Origin: Humulus lupulus
Taxonomy: Eukaryota; Streptophyta; Magnoliopsida; Rosales; Cannabaceae
Length of the DNA stretch: 64,000 nt
Assembly: GCF_963169125.1 (NCBI RefSeq)
Contig: NC_084793.1
Span: 213,244,652 to 213,308,651, forward strand
Reading direction: 5' to 3'
Made by a program: the position numbers and the translations under genes
Notes under the pieces: model-generated
Database searches by the model: none
What the model was told of the DNA's origin: nothing
The model's input: only the letters and a program-made list of their open reading frames with translations
Shown: positions 11,326 through 19,806 of the stretch, one piece after another
Layout of the letters: the number at the start of each line of letters is the position of its first letter
Position numbering within the stretch: the stretch's first letter is position 1

Positions 11326-12275
11326 CTTTGCTGCAACATCATAGAACTTTGCTGCAGCAAAGTCAAGTCAGAGAGCAAGACCAAAAATGTGTTTTGTTTT
11401 AATGCTGATGTTGCAACATCATGGAACTTTGCTGCAACAACAGTCAAGTCAGAGAGCATGCTGAATTTTGATGTTGTAACATCATGGAACTTTGCTGCAG
11501 CAACAGCAAGTCAGAGAGCAACCTGAATTTTGATGTTGCAACATCATGGAACTTTGCTGCAACAACAGCAAGTCAGAGAGCAAGCCCAGAATGATGTTGT
11601 AACATCATAGAACTTTGCTGCAGCAAAACCAAGTCAGAGAGCAAGCTCAAAACTGATGTTGTAACATCATAGAACTTTGCTGCAGCAACAGCAAGTCAGA
11701 GAGCAAGCCCAGAATTGATGTTGTAACATCATAGAACTTTGCTGCAGCAAAACCAAGTCAGAGAGCAAGCTCAAAACTGATGTTGTAACATCATAGAACT
11801 TTGCTGCAGCAACAGTAAGTCAGAGAGCATGCCCAGAATTGATGTTGTAACATCATAGAACTTTGCTGCAGCAAAACCAAGTCAAAGAGCAAGCTCAAAA
11901 CTGATGTTGTAACATCATAGAACTTTGCTGCAGCAACAGCAAGTTAGAGAGCAAGCCCAGAATTGATGTTGTAACATCATAGAACTTTGCTGCAGCAAAA
12001 CCAAGTCAGAGAGCAAGCTCAAAACTGATGTTGTAACATCATAGAACTTTGCTGCAGCAACAGTAAGTCAGAGAGCATGCCCAGAATTGATGTTGTAACA
12101 TCATAGAACTTTGCTGCAGCAAAACCAAGTCAGAGAGCAAGCTCAAAACTAATGTTGTAACATCATAGAACTTTGCTGCAGCAACAGCAAGTCAGAGAGC
12201 AAGCCCAGAATTGATGTTGTAACATTATACGAACTTTGCTACAACAAAAATGCCCCAGAATATAACTTCTATTCT
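11326..12275. repeat. 62-bp palindrome-bearing tandem array inside Ath-1
   Basis: At least 14 copies of a 62-bp unit. The marker GATGTTGTAACATC starts at 11407, 11470, 11532, 11593, 11655, 11717, 11779, 11841, 11903, 11965, 12027, 12089, 12151 and 12213: spacing is exactly 62 from 11593 on and 61-63 before. Each unit holds two palindromic blocks, GATGTTgtAACATC and TTTGCTGCAGCAAA. From 11593 on, units alternate between a form ending CAAGCTCAAAACT and one ending CAAGCCCAGAATT, so the real period is a 124-bp dimer. The two outer zones are more diverged, as is usual for tandem arrays. It lies directly downstream (minus strand) of gag. Confidence 0.95.
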
Positions 12276-12348
12276 CCTTAAAAATTGCTACAACTTCACC
12301 CAAACTTCGCAGCCCCTTTTTGATTCCATTTTCCAAGAAGTGTTTGAT

Positions 12349-13452
12349 TTATAGTCGTCGGCTTGACTTTATGGAAAAGTGCTCATCAAAGAGCGGTTTT
12401 CGCCCATAGAGAGTGGCATATGCCCTCACATATGGTTCTTCATTATGAATGCCCTCAAGCTTGGCAAGATGTGAAATTGACAGACTCATGTGCTCAACTC
12501 GACTTGCTTTCGATGATTGAGTGTGGTAGATACCAAGATACGATGCTATTGGTGGCGGAGGAGTTGGTGGCCAAAAAGGATCTTCATATGTGTATGCTTT
12601 CATGACTAATGGCTTCCAAAGTTGAGAATCAAGGACTTGTTGCTCTTGAAAGTGTTGCATAAGGGGTGGTGGTGGGTGGACATCTAACTTTTCAGCACTG
12701 TTTTGCTCAAACATTTTCTCAGCATCTTGGGAAGAGATAGAGCTTGACAAGCTTGACTTCACTATTTTCTCTCCTTTTTCTTCGCTACTTTGGATTGAAG
12801 TGGGCTCCTTGTGCCGCTTCAAATTTTCCCCAAACTTCTCTAACTCTTCACCACTTCTCAAAATGACCTCCTCACTTTTCTCTTTTCCCCTTGCATTTTC
12901 CATATCACTAAGCAACTCTTTGGCCAATAACCCAATTTGATTCTCCAACTTCTTCAAGGATGCATCATGGCTTTGAATCAAGGCATCATTTTTATCCATA
13001 AACTCCCTCATCAATGCCTCAAACGAACTTGATTGATCAACTTGGGGAGGTTCCTCTTCTATGATAAAATCTTGAAAATCCTCCAATGTTTCCTCCCATA
13101 ATTCTTGAGTGCAATCTTCAAAAGTAGGCTCCATATGGCTAAAATTGTTCTCCAAAACTTGGTTGGTTATTGGAGAAAGCAAACAATACCACTCATCATA
13201 TTCCACCATATCTTCCAACATCCAATAGGCTTCATCAATGGATAATTGGTAGAAATTGGTGGTACCATCTCCTCTTTCTACCCATTCTCTTGTGGTGGCA
13301 TGCAACCCATTGAGAAAGACTTCAAGTAAACACTCTCTAGAGAGACTATGGTAAGGGAACCTCATGAACAAATTTTTGTATCTCCGCCACGCTCTATGTA
13401 AAGGCTCCAAGTCATGTTGAACAAAGTTAATGAGTACTTGCCTATGAGACAT
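12349..13452 (-). CDS. gag: Ath-1 gag polyprotein
   Basis: A 367-residue frame from the Met at 13452 (beginning MSHRQVLINF); an in-frame extension to 13587 is hydrophobic (Phe/Ile-rich) and is better read as leader than as protein. Residues about 10-95 match the Retrotrans_gag capsid domain: LHRAWRRYKNL, then FLNGLHATTREWVERG and EAYWMLEDMVEY, the Athila/Tat pattern (AW.R.K.L...F.NGL...TR...A.GG...EAY.L.E.M). Next comes an acidic Glu-rich linker, a KKLENQIGLLAKEL heptad-like segment and a charged Lys/Glu region. The Cys knuckle usual in complete gags is absent. The frame has no stop or shift, unlike nearly every other coding region here, consistent with a recently active element. Its product would package Ath-1 RNA with enzymes supplied in trans. 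Confidence 0.82.
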   Translation of the reverse strand: MSHRQVLINFVQHDLEPLHRAWRRYKNLFMRFPYHSLSRECLLEVFLNGLHATTREWVERGDGTTNFYQLSIDEAYWMLEDMVEYDEWYCLLSPITNQVLENNFSHMEPTFEDCTQELWEETLEDFQDFIIEEEPPQVDQSSSFEALMREFMDKNDALIQSHDASLKKLENQIGLLAKELLSDMENARGKEKSEEVILRSGEELEKFGENLKRHKEPTSIQSSEEKGEKIVKSSLSSSISSQDAEKMFEQNSAEKLDVHPPPPLMQHFQEQQVLDSQLWKPLVMKAYTYEDPFWPPTPPPPIASYLGIYHTQSSKASRVEHMSLSISHLAKLEGIHNEEPYVRAYATLYGRKPLFDEHFSIKSSRRL

Positions 13453-13587
13453 CTCAAGTACCTCGCAAAAGAACCAAACAAACAGGCGTAAATCGGAACT
13501 AGGAAAAATAAAAATAAACAAATAAAAAATAAGAAACCAAATTGACAAGGAATTGATTTTAACAAACAAAAATTTCACTAAATTCAA

Positions 13588-13605
13588 TCCCCGGCAACGG
13601 CGCCA
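13588..13605 (-). other. Ath-1 primer-binding site (tRNA-Asp type)
   Basis: The minus strand reads TGGCGCCGTTGCCGGGGA next to the LTR, after a short spacer. This 18-mer is the primer site typical of Athila/Tat-type gypsy elements (complement of the tRNA-Asp 3' end). It is perfect, again suggesting a young copy. Confidence 0.9.
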
Positions 13606-13611
13606 AAAACT

Positions 13612-15069
13612 TGTTGTGAAATTAATAGTGCGTGCAAGTATACACAGTCGTCAAACAAGTAATAAAGTGATAAGTCAAGTATCGTCTCCACAGGGATTGA
13701 AAATTGGAAATTAATTCACAAAATTAATTACTCACAAATTGGTTTCAAATAAAAGTAAAACAATAAGATAAAACTAAATTAATGAAAAGCAAATAAAATT
13801 AACGAACAAAAACTAAGAGAAGAAACAAGCTAGAATTATTAAATTGTCCTAAAAATGCAATTATGGTAACAATGTTGCAGATGAATGCTATAGCAACTGG
13901 GCAAAGTTGACTAGGAATTTAAATTTCATAATCCTTTTTCCAAAGTGTTTATGGTTTGGTTCTTTAATTAATTAACATATTCCTATGCCCAATTAATTTC
14001 AAGAACACCAATATAAGTGCAATTCCTATAAGTCATGCAAGGTGAAAATATATCCCTATACAATCACAAATCCAAATCTAAGAAATTAAGAACTTGCATC
14101 ATTCAAGTTTGTGTCCATTAACATTAACCTTTCCAGAATTAATATTAATTCATCAACCCACAATTGGTGATCAAGCAAAAGTAAGCATTAGGCAATATAC
14201 ACACTTGAATGAACAAAACTCATCCACCAAACATTCATGCAACAAAGTACCAAATCACAATTTCAAGTCAAGAAAATAATACTAGCAAAATGGAAATTAA
14301 CTCATAAATAGATGTGCAAAAATACAAAATTCTAAATTAGAGAAAGATAAAAAGAAAAAACCCATATGGAGTTTGTCACAAGACTCCAAGCTTTTCCCCC
14401 AAAATCCTCTTCTTCTTCCTCTTGATTTTTGCCAAATCTCTAAATAAAATTACTAGAGAAAAATACCAAAACCTAAAACTAACACTCAAATAAAATATAT
14501 TTTTTCTTTTTCTTTTTCTTCATTTTTCTGGGTGTTTTTCTCTCTACAATGGCAGCTCTCCCTCTCCAAAATGGTGGCTGCTCCAAGGTTGAAGAAGATA
14601 AAAATTAACTCTCTCTAGGGCTCTAAAATTGGGTATAAACCCTTTCTTTTTCTTCTACACGTGGGGACCACATCCTTTTCCTTTTCAGAATTTTGCAGCT
14701 CCTTTCCACCTCATCTAAGTACCTGCCAACTGTACAGAGTTTATGTTGCTGACTGCCCACACTTTGCTGCAGCAAAGTTGACTGATGTTGCAACAAAATG
14801 CCAGAATTTCAGCTCCAAGATGATTTCCTTGCACATGTTTCACTAAGCTTTCCAAGCATCCTTTCTTTTTTCCTTCAAAATAGATACCACATTTTTAGAA
14901 TATAATCCCATTATTTTCCACAAGAGTTATCATTAATTAAAATAAAATACACAAACAAAATTAAAAGACAAAATGACTAAAACCACACAATAATAACACA
15001 AACACTCTATTTCACTTAAATTTTTAAGTTCAAAAGCTCAATTAATAACTCTAAAATATAGAGTTATCA
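13612..15069 (-). repeat. Ath-1 5' LTR
   Basis: Second copy of the 1458-bp LTR described at 7817-9274, with the same ends (TGTTGTGAA / GAGTTATCA) and the same 18-bp palindrome (14761-14778). As the 5' LTR on the minus strand it would hold the promoter. It is followed on the right by the ACGCT target duplication and then by the CAC-1 sequence interrupted at 7816. Confidence 0.92.
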
Positions 15070-15074
15070 ACGCT

Positions 15075-15600
15075 CCAGCACCTAACACTTCCTGTAATGT
15101 ATACATAATATATATGAAATTGTTTCTGTATATATAAACACACCCAAATTTATGAAACTTTATAGACGCCCCTTTATATGTAAACTCTGTCCATAATTAT
15201 ATCTATCTATATATATATAGATATACACATATTCCATGTGTCTGTATGTAATGGTCAATGCCCCGTTATGTACTATTTAATAGGTATGTATTGGCAGGTT
15301 GCAGCAAGATTTTCAACGAAACTGCTCAATGGATCCATGTAGAGGTAAATAATTTTTACATATTGCTTCATTTTGGTATTACACTCCAGATGTTTGATGA
15401 TTTTTCTAATTGAACAACTATTTGTTAATATGTGTAGCTAGGATTCTAATATGCTATCTTGAGAACTAAAGAAAGCATAAAGAGATGATAAATTGTGTAG
15501 CTGGGTTTATAGTTATATGATCTAAAATAGCATGAATAGGTATTTTTAATATAATAACTATAATCATAAAGATTTATATATGATAAACGAGTTTTAGACT
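15075..15600 (+). other. CAC-1 interior, AT-rich with one exon-like island
   Basis: This is AT-rich sequence with (TA)n runs near 15204-15226. The only island of interest is 15298-15344, bounded by TTGGCAG and AGAG-GTAAAT like an exon. None of its three frames is recognisable and one carries a stop. No other gene signal is seen. Confidence 0.4.
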
Positions 15601-16806
15601 TGTTTATCTATGTGTTTTTCAGGTAAAGTATTAGGTTTTTGTTTTGCTTTGTTCTATTTTACACTGGTTTTTGTATGTTTTCAGGTGTCAAAGGGCTTAG
15701 GTGACTTAGGTGTGGAAATATGGTGGAAAAATTGACAAAATGACAAAAATTGGTAGAAAATGGTGTTTCGGAGCACTTCCTGCGACCGCAGGAAGGGTGT
15801 CTTGCGGCCGCAACTCCAGAAGAGTTTTGCATTTCCAGGGCATTCCTGCGACTGCAGGAATGACATCCCGCGACCGCAGGATACATCTACAAATGAGAAA
15901 AACGCAGATTTTTAATTAAGGGTGTTTTGGTCCTTTCATGTTTAAAAAATCGCTAATCAGGTTTAAATTACGATTAAGGAGAGAAAAGGAGGCACTGTTT
16001 GCAGACCTAGACTGGAAGAGGAGGCTGAGGAGTGGATCTATCATTTAGAGTTTTTTTTTCTTCTCTTTTTATTTTTTAGTTTATGTTAATTTCAGGTTTA
16101 TGAATTTCTTAGTGATGTTTATGAACTAAATTTTGTTTAGGTTTTCTAATTGACTCTCTTGAAACTCTAATATGATTTAATGCATTTATCTATTTCTTCT
16201 TCATCTGAAATCTATTCAATTTGTGTCTATTGTGTATGTAATTGACTGCGCACCTTTTACATATGATTTATGAATTTGAATCAAAATCGGAAAAGTGAGA
16301 TTTGAATATGCTAAAATTGAATAGACATAGATTTCATTTTAGAACGAGAGTAACAAATTGGTTTATGTGATTTAGGGTTGTATTCATTGCTTCCTATTGT
16401 TTGAATTGACCATAGAAATATAGGGAATTCACATTAGGTCAAGTTTTCTATCTCTTAACTCGAATAGTTAACACTTTTGCATGCCTATCATTTCAGTGAT
16501 AAGAGTTTCAGTAGTAATTGAATTAAAGAATAATAGAGTGGATAGTAGAGAAGATTAGGATTCCTAATTGTTTCATAGTGAATTTAATCCTTGTGTTCTT
16601 TTTATTATTTGATTTCTGCAATTTTCATTTATTCCTGTTTTCTTATTTTCAAATTTCACAAATCTAGTTTTCATTAGCCAAATAGAAACTAGAAATTAAT
16701 TATTTGGTAATTGATAAATCAGTCTTTGTGGGACGATACTCGTTCTTTTCGAGATTTATTACAAATTGCGATTACATATACTTGTGTAGCTTTAATATTT
16801 GCAACA
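15600..16806 (+). repeat. Probable LTR-type insertion in CAC-1 (solo or non-autonomous)
   Basis: The right end resembles the 3' end of Athila/Tat-type LTRs: TTTGTGGGACGATACTCG, then TTTATTACAAATTGCGAT and a terminal TTTGCAACA (16798-16806), parallel to the Ath-1 LTR 3' end (GGAGACGATACTTGAC...CACAACA). The left end is not resolved; 15600 is approximate. Four GC-rich palindromes of the form CCTGCGACCGCAGG lie at 15779-15880. No coding region is present. A direct repeat TATATGATCTAA occurs just after the right end (16808-16819) and at 15514-15525, but the expected 5-bp duplication is not shown. Confidence 0.4.
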
Positions 16807-19149
16807 CTATATGATCTAATGTTGTAATGTATTTGTATGTAGTTGTCTAGCGGATTAATTGGAGATAATATTATCAAAGAAAGTTAAGTATAGTTATTTT
16901 CTTCTAATTGTTTCTGTATAATCTTTCTAATTTCAGAAAATTGAGGATGGAACTTGAGAAGCTAGCTTGCAAGTTATGATTAAACGGGTTTCAAGTATGG
17001 TTCATAGTCTCTCTCTCTCTCTCTCTCTCTCTTTGTTTCTTCTTGGCTGGTTGTTTATTGAATACATTTTAGCGCCCCTACTCTTTAAAAGGTTCACTTT
17101 CATCAAAAATAATAATAGTAGGTTATTTTTTTAGCTTCAAATGTCCACTGATATTTTTATTTTCATGTCGTTTTCTAGAAAGAACTAAATCAATAATTTA
17201 TTGGCAATAGGGATGGAGGAACTGTCATTTTTATTTAACAAGAGAAAGTAATATTCTGTTAGGAAACTAATTTACTATCATGAGATATTATATATTTTTT
17301 CTATTGTTTTGAAAGTATATATTTTTTAAATGGATTTGGTTCAGAATTAGCCTTATATTAGTACTAATTTGAATTGTTTTAGTGGGACACTCCAAATTCC
17401 AATGAATAATCATTCTAAAAGCCTTGATTTAATTTATGCATCACGTGTAGGACAAATCATGATGACTAATTATATATGTATATTACTTAAAAGGGGTTTG
17501 ATCTAATTGCTATGTTTAATTGTGATCATGTTCTTCACTCAATTGTGAGTTTGTTAATTACATAATTTGTTTGGTTTGTCAAAGGATGATGTACTAATAT
17601 GATGACTGAATTATTTGACATTTTTTATGAGGAAAATATGTGATTTGGGGGACCATTTGTGTTCTTTCAGGCACTCCCAGATTATGAAAGACATAAAATA
17701 TATGGAGGTGAGTTTAGTGCACCTGTTCTAATTTTGACTTGGTTTTCTAGTACCATGATTCTTAGTCCCACTAAAGATCTCTGGGTCTAAATCTATTACT
17801 AATTTCTAGTACTTGAGTCAAGTAGTAGTTTTATATTCGAGTAAGTCTATCATCAATATAAATATTTTTTTTTTTTTCTAAACTCAGATCTACATGGTTT
17901 AATATTAAGACTTAGTAATTATTTATTCATATAAAAATAATAATTTATTTGGTTAGAGCAAATGAATCAATGTTTGAAAAAACAAAAATTGTTTGTATTT
18001 TTACATGAATAGAAACAATAGGGGTATAGTTATTACTGTGAGTTAGCTGATTTGTTTATGCTTTTGTAAGTAATATAAATGAAGATGCTTAATTGGGTAT
18101 GGGCTTTGTCTCTTGCATGCCGACCTTGAATTTTTTTATACGAATGGGGTTAACGAGCTATTTAGTTATTTATTTATTTATTTTTATCTTTTTTTTAAAG
18201 GGACTTATTATCTTTTAAACTTCTCATTTATCATAAAATAAAAGGATTATTATTTTTGAATGATAATTGTATTACTTTAGTGGAGTTTGAATATCTTAGA
18301 TATTCATCCGTAGTGAAGTAGGTTCTGGGAATTCTGTGTGCTGCGGTGATAACGGAAGATTGAGAACTTACATGTCTTAGTGAAGTAGGTTCTGAGAATT
18401 TTGTGTGCGGCGGTGATATATGGATGAAAACATGTGTGTTGTTTGATTTGTTTGACATATTGGTGTTGATTGTGATAGATGGCTAGGCTAGTAAATTAGG
18501 GGATATGCTGTCCGATTTTCTATAGATTTTTTTATACTTAGTTTTGTTATATTTTGTATGTTTATTTTATTTTATTTTCTTAATTTTAATTTTTTATTAA
18601 AACAAATAGGCGCAATATGGAAAAAGAATGGTAGTTAACTAAAAACAAAGTAACTAAATGTTAGTATTTCATAACCATCTCGGAACATAAGATTTATAAT
18701 GTAGAATATTAATTTGAAATTAAATTGTTAACTATATTTTTATAAGGAATTGTTAAGAACTAAAGTTTAATTTTATGTCCAACACTAAAAAATTTCTATG
18801 ACAAGTTCTTAACCGGTCATCATTGAGTATTTATTGGATAATGTTTTTGAAATGGTTATCTTTAAAATAAATTTCCAACACTTGTGTGATATATTGTAAA
18901 ACTCACTTTTCAACCACCATATAATGCAATTTCTTTTTCTAACCATCACACCACTAAAGTTCCAGCCACCATTCGTCGATAAGGAATGGATCAAGGGATT
19001 TGGACTTAGAAAAGGACTACTTGTTATATGTCACTAACTCAAAGAATATACAACTACATAATATTAATCTAGTATAATTTTTGTATATGCTTTGAATTTA
19101 TTACCACTAATATAATTTTAATTAAAGTTTTATTTCTTTGTTTTTTCAG
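16807..19149 (+). other. CAC-1 interior, AT-rich, exon-like islands, no recognised gene
   Basis: There is no long frame. Short islands bounded by splice-like signals occur at 16937-16994 (after TTTCAG) and 17671-17707 (TTTCAG before, GTGAGT after; one frame reads ALPDYERHKIYG). A CT microsatellite runs about 17008-17032. A 40-bp sequence is duplicated at 18311 and 18378. The stretch is probably non-coding filler of a non-autonomous CACTA element or a captured, decayed gene fragment. Confidence 0.4.
18311..18417. repeat. 40-bp direct repeat, two copies
   Basis: TAGTGAAGTAGGTTCTG begins both 18311-18350 and 18378-18417; the 40-bp copies differ at three positions and are spaced 67 bp apart. The repeat is relatively GC-rich within AT-rich surroundings. 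Its function is unknown. Confidence 0.75.
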
Positions 19150-19242
19150 TTCACATCTGACAAACCATATACTACTCAAGAAATTGACGAAGTTTGAGAA
19201 GAATGGACGATGTCATTTTTACAATTGGTTAGAGCAAAATGA
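19150..19242 (+). pseudogene. CAC-1 last-exon remnant of CACTA-encoded protease-like gene
   Basis: After a TTTTTTCAG acceptor the sequence is nearly identical to the last exon of the CAC-2 gene (58267-58359), encoding the C-terminus with YTTQEIDEV and ending in the same TGA. Here GTTTGAGAAG replaces GTTCGAGAAG, so a CGA arginine codon is now a stop. The upstream exons present in CAC-2 are not found in CAC-1, so CAC-1 is a deletion derivative of the same family. Confidence 0.75.
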
Positions 19243-19424
19243 ATGATGTTATAATAGCTAGCTTATTACAATATATGTTGAGAAATTTAAATTTCTTTTA
19301 AAAAAATTTGGCGTTTTTTTAGTATTTTCTTTTCAAATTTCTTTTAATACATTTTGGACACTCAAAAGGATATATTTTTTTAAATCAAAATAAAAATTGT
19401 AACTGCATTTAAAAAAAAAATTAC

Positions 19425-19641
19425 TTTTAAGGGCATACAAAGCGAGTCCTAAAATCTTAATTTAAAGACACTCAACAAGATCTTTTAGGACTCACAACGC
19501 GAGTCCTAAAAACTTTCATAAAGGCACTCAACTAGATTTTTTAGGACTAGCAACGCAAGTCCTAAAAAACCTCAGCTTTTAAGGCTCTCAAATAGAGGAC
19601 TCGCGCCCCGCGAGTCCTAAAAAGCCTTTTTTGTAGTAGTG
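19425..19641. repeat. CAC-1 right TIR and subterminal repeats
   Basis: Tandem units combine AAGGCACTCAA-like spacers with inverted pairs of TAGGACTCG and CGAGTCCTA, ending in TTTTGTAGTAGTG. The unit type is shared with the CAC-2 right end (58545-58870), which shows the two elements belong to one family. Confidence 0.85.
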
Positions 19642-19806
19642 CGAGGCCCTCCCTATTCAACCAATAATGGAGATCATGGGACTTATTGTCATAACTCCCT
19701 CTCCCACTCGCTATTTTGGAAAAGTGTGTTTTTCACAAAATCAATATTTTTTAATTTAGTTGTAAAAATAAATTTAATTATTTTTACCAAATGATATTCT
19801 AATAAT
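19642..19806 (-). mobile_element. Cop-1 leader, middle piece
   Basis: This continues the Cop-1 leader after CAC-1 (CGAGGCCCTCCCTATTC, then CCCTCTCCCACTCGCTA), parallel to Cop-2 at about 38470-38640. It ends at the solo LTR inserted at 19807. Confidence 0.8.

Larger units (their letters stand above)
7817..15069 (-). mobile_element. Ath-1, gag-only non-autonomous LTR retrotransposon (Athila/Tat-like)
   Basis: Two 1458-bp LTRs (7817-9274, 13612-15069) bound a 4337-bp interior, flanked by the 5-bp duplication ACGCT (7812-7816, 15070-15074). A tRNA-Asp-type primer-binding site lies beside the right LTR and a polypurine tract beside the left LTR, so the element is on the minus strand. Landmarks in the two LTRs keep a constant offset of 5795 bp, meaning no indels, and I noticed only one substitution (8742 G versus 14537 C), so insertion was recent. 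The only coding region is gag (12349-13452); there is no protease, RT or integrase. This fits the known class of terminal-repeat retrotransposons with a gag domain (TR-GAG), mobilised by an autonomous relative. Confidence 0.9.
7298..19641 (+). mobile_element. CAC-1, CACTA (En/Spm) DNA transposon, 12,344 bp
   Basis: The left end reads CACTACTACAAAA (7298-7310) and the right end TTTTGTAGTAGTG (19629-19641), a perfect 13-bp terminal inverted repeat of CACTA type. The element is flanked by the 3-bp duplication CGA (7295-7297 and 19642-19644), the standard size for this superfamily, and the uninterrupted site is seen in Cop-2 near 38470. Subterminal arrays of TAGGACTCG-type repeats lie at both ends. 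About 7.25 kb of its length is Ath-1 (7817-15069). No TNP2-type transposase is readable, so it is probably non-autonomous; a last-exon remnant shared with CAC-2 is present at 19150-19242. Strand is given by that exon. Confidence 0.92.

Noticed and set aside
11326..12275. CRISPR-like array
   Set aside because: Units of 62 bp are contiguous with no unique spacers, and the context is a plant retrotransposon.
13453..13587. N-terminal extension of Ath-1 gag (45 residues)
   Set aside because: Very hydrophobic, made by leader sequence next to the primer site; the Met at 13452 gives the normal gag start.
15659..15919. Three overlapping frames on both strands
   Set aside because: They follow the CG-palindrome cluster in the LTR-like insertion, which removes stops on both strands; no coding evidence.
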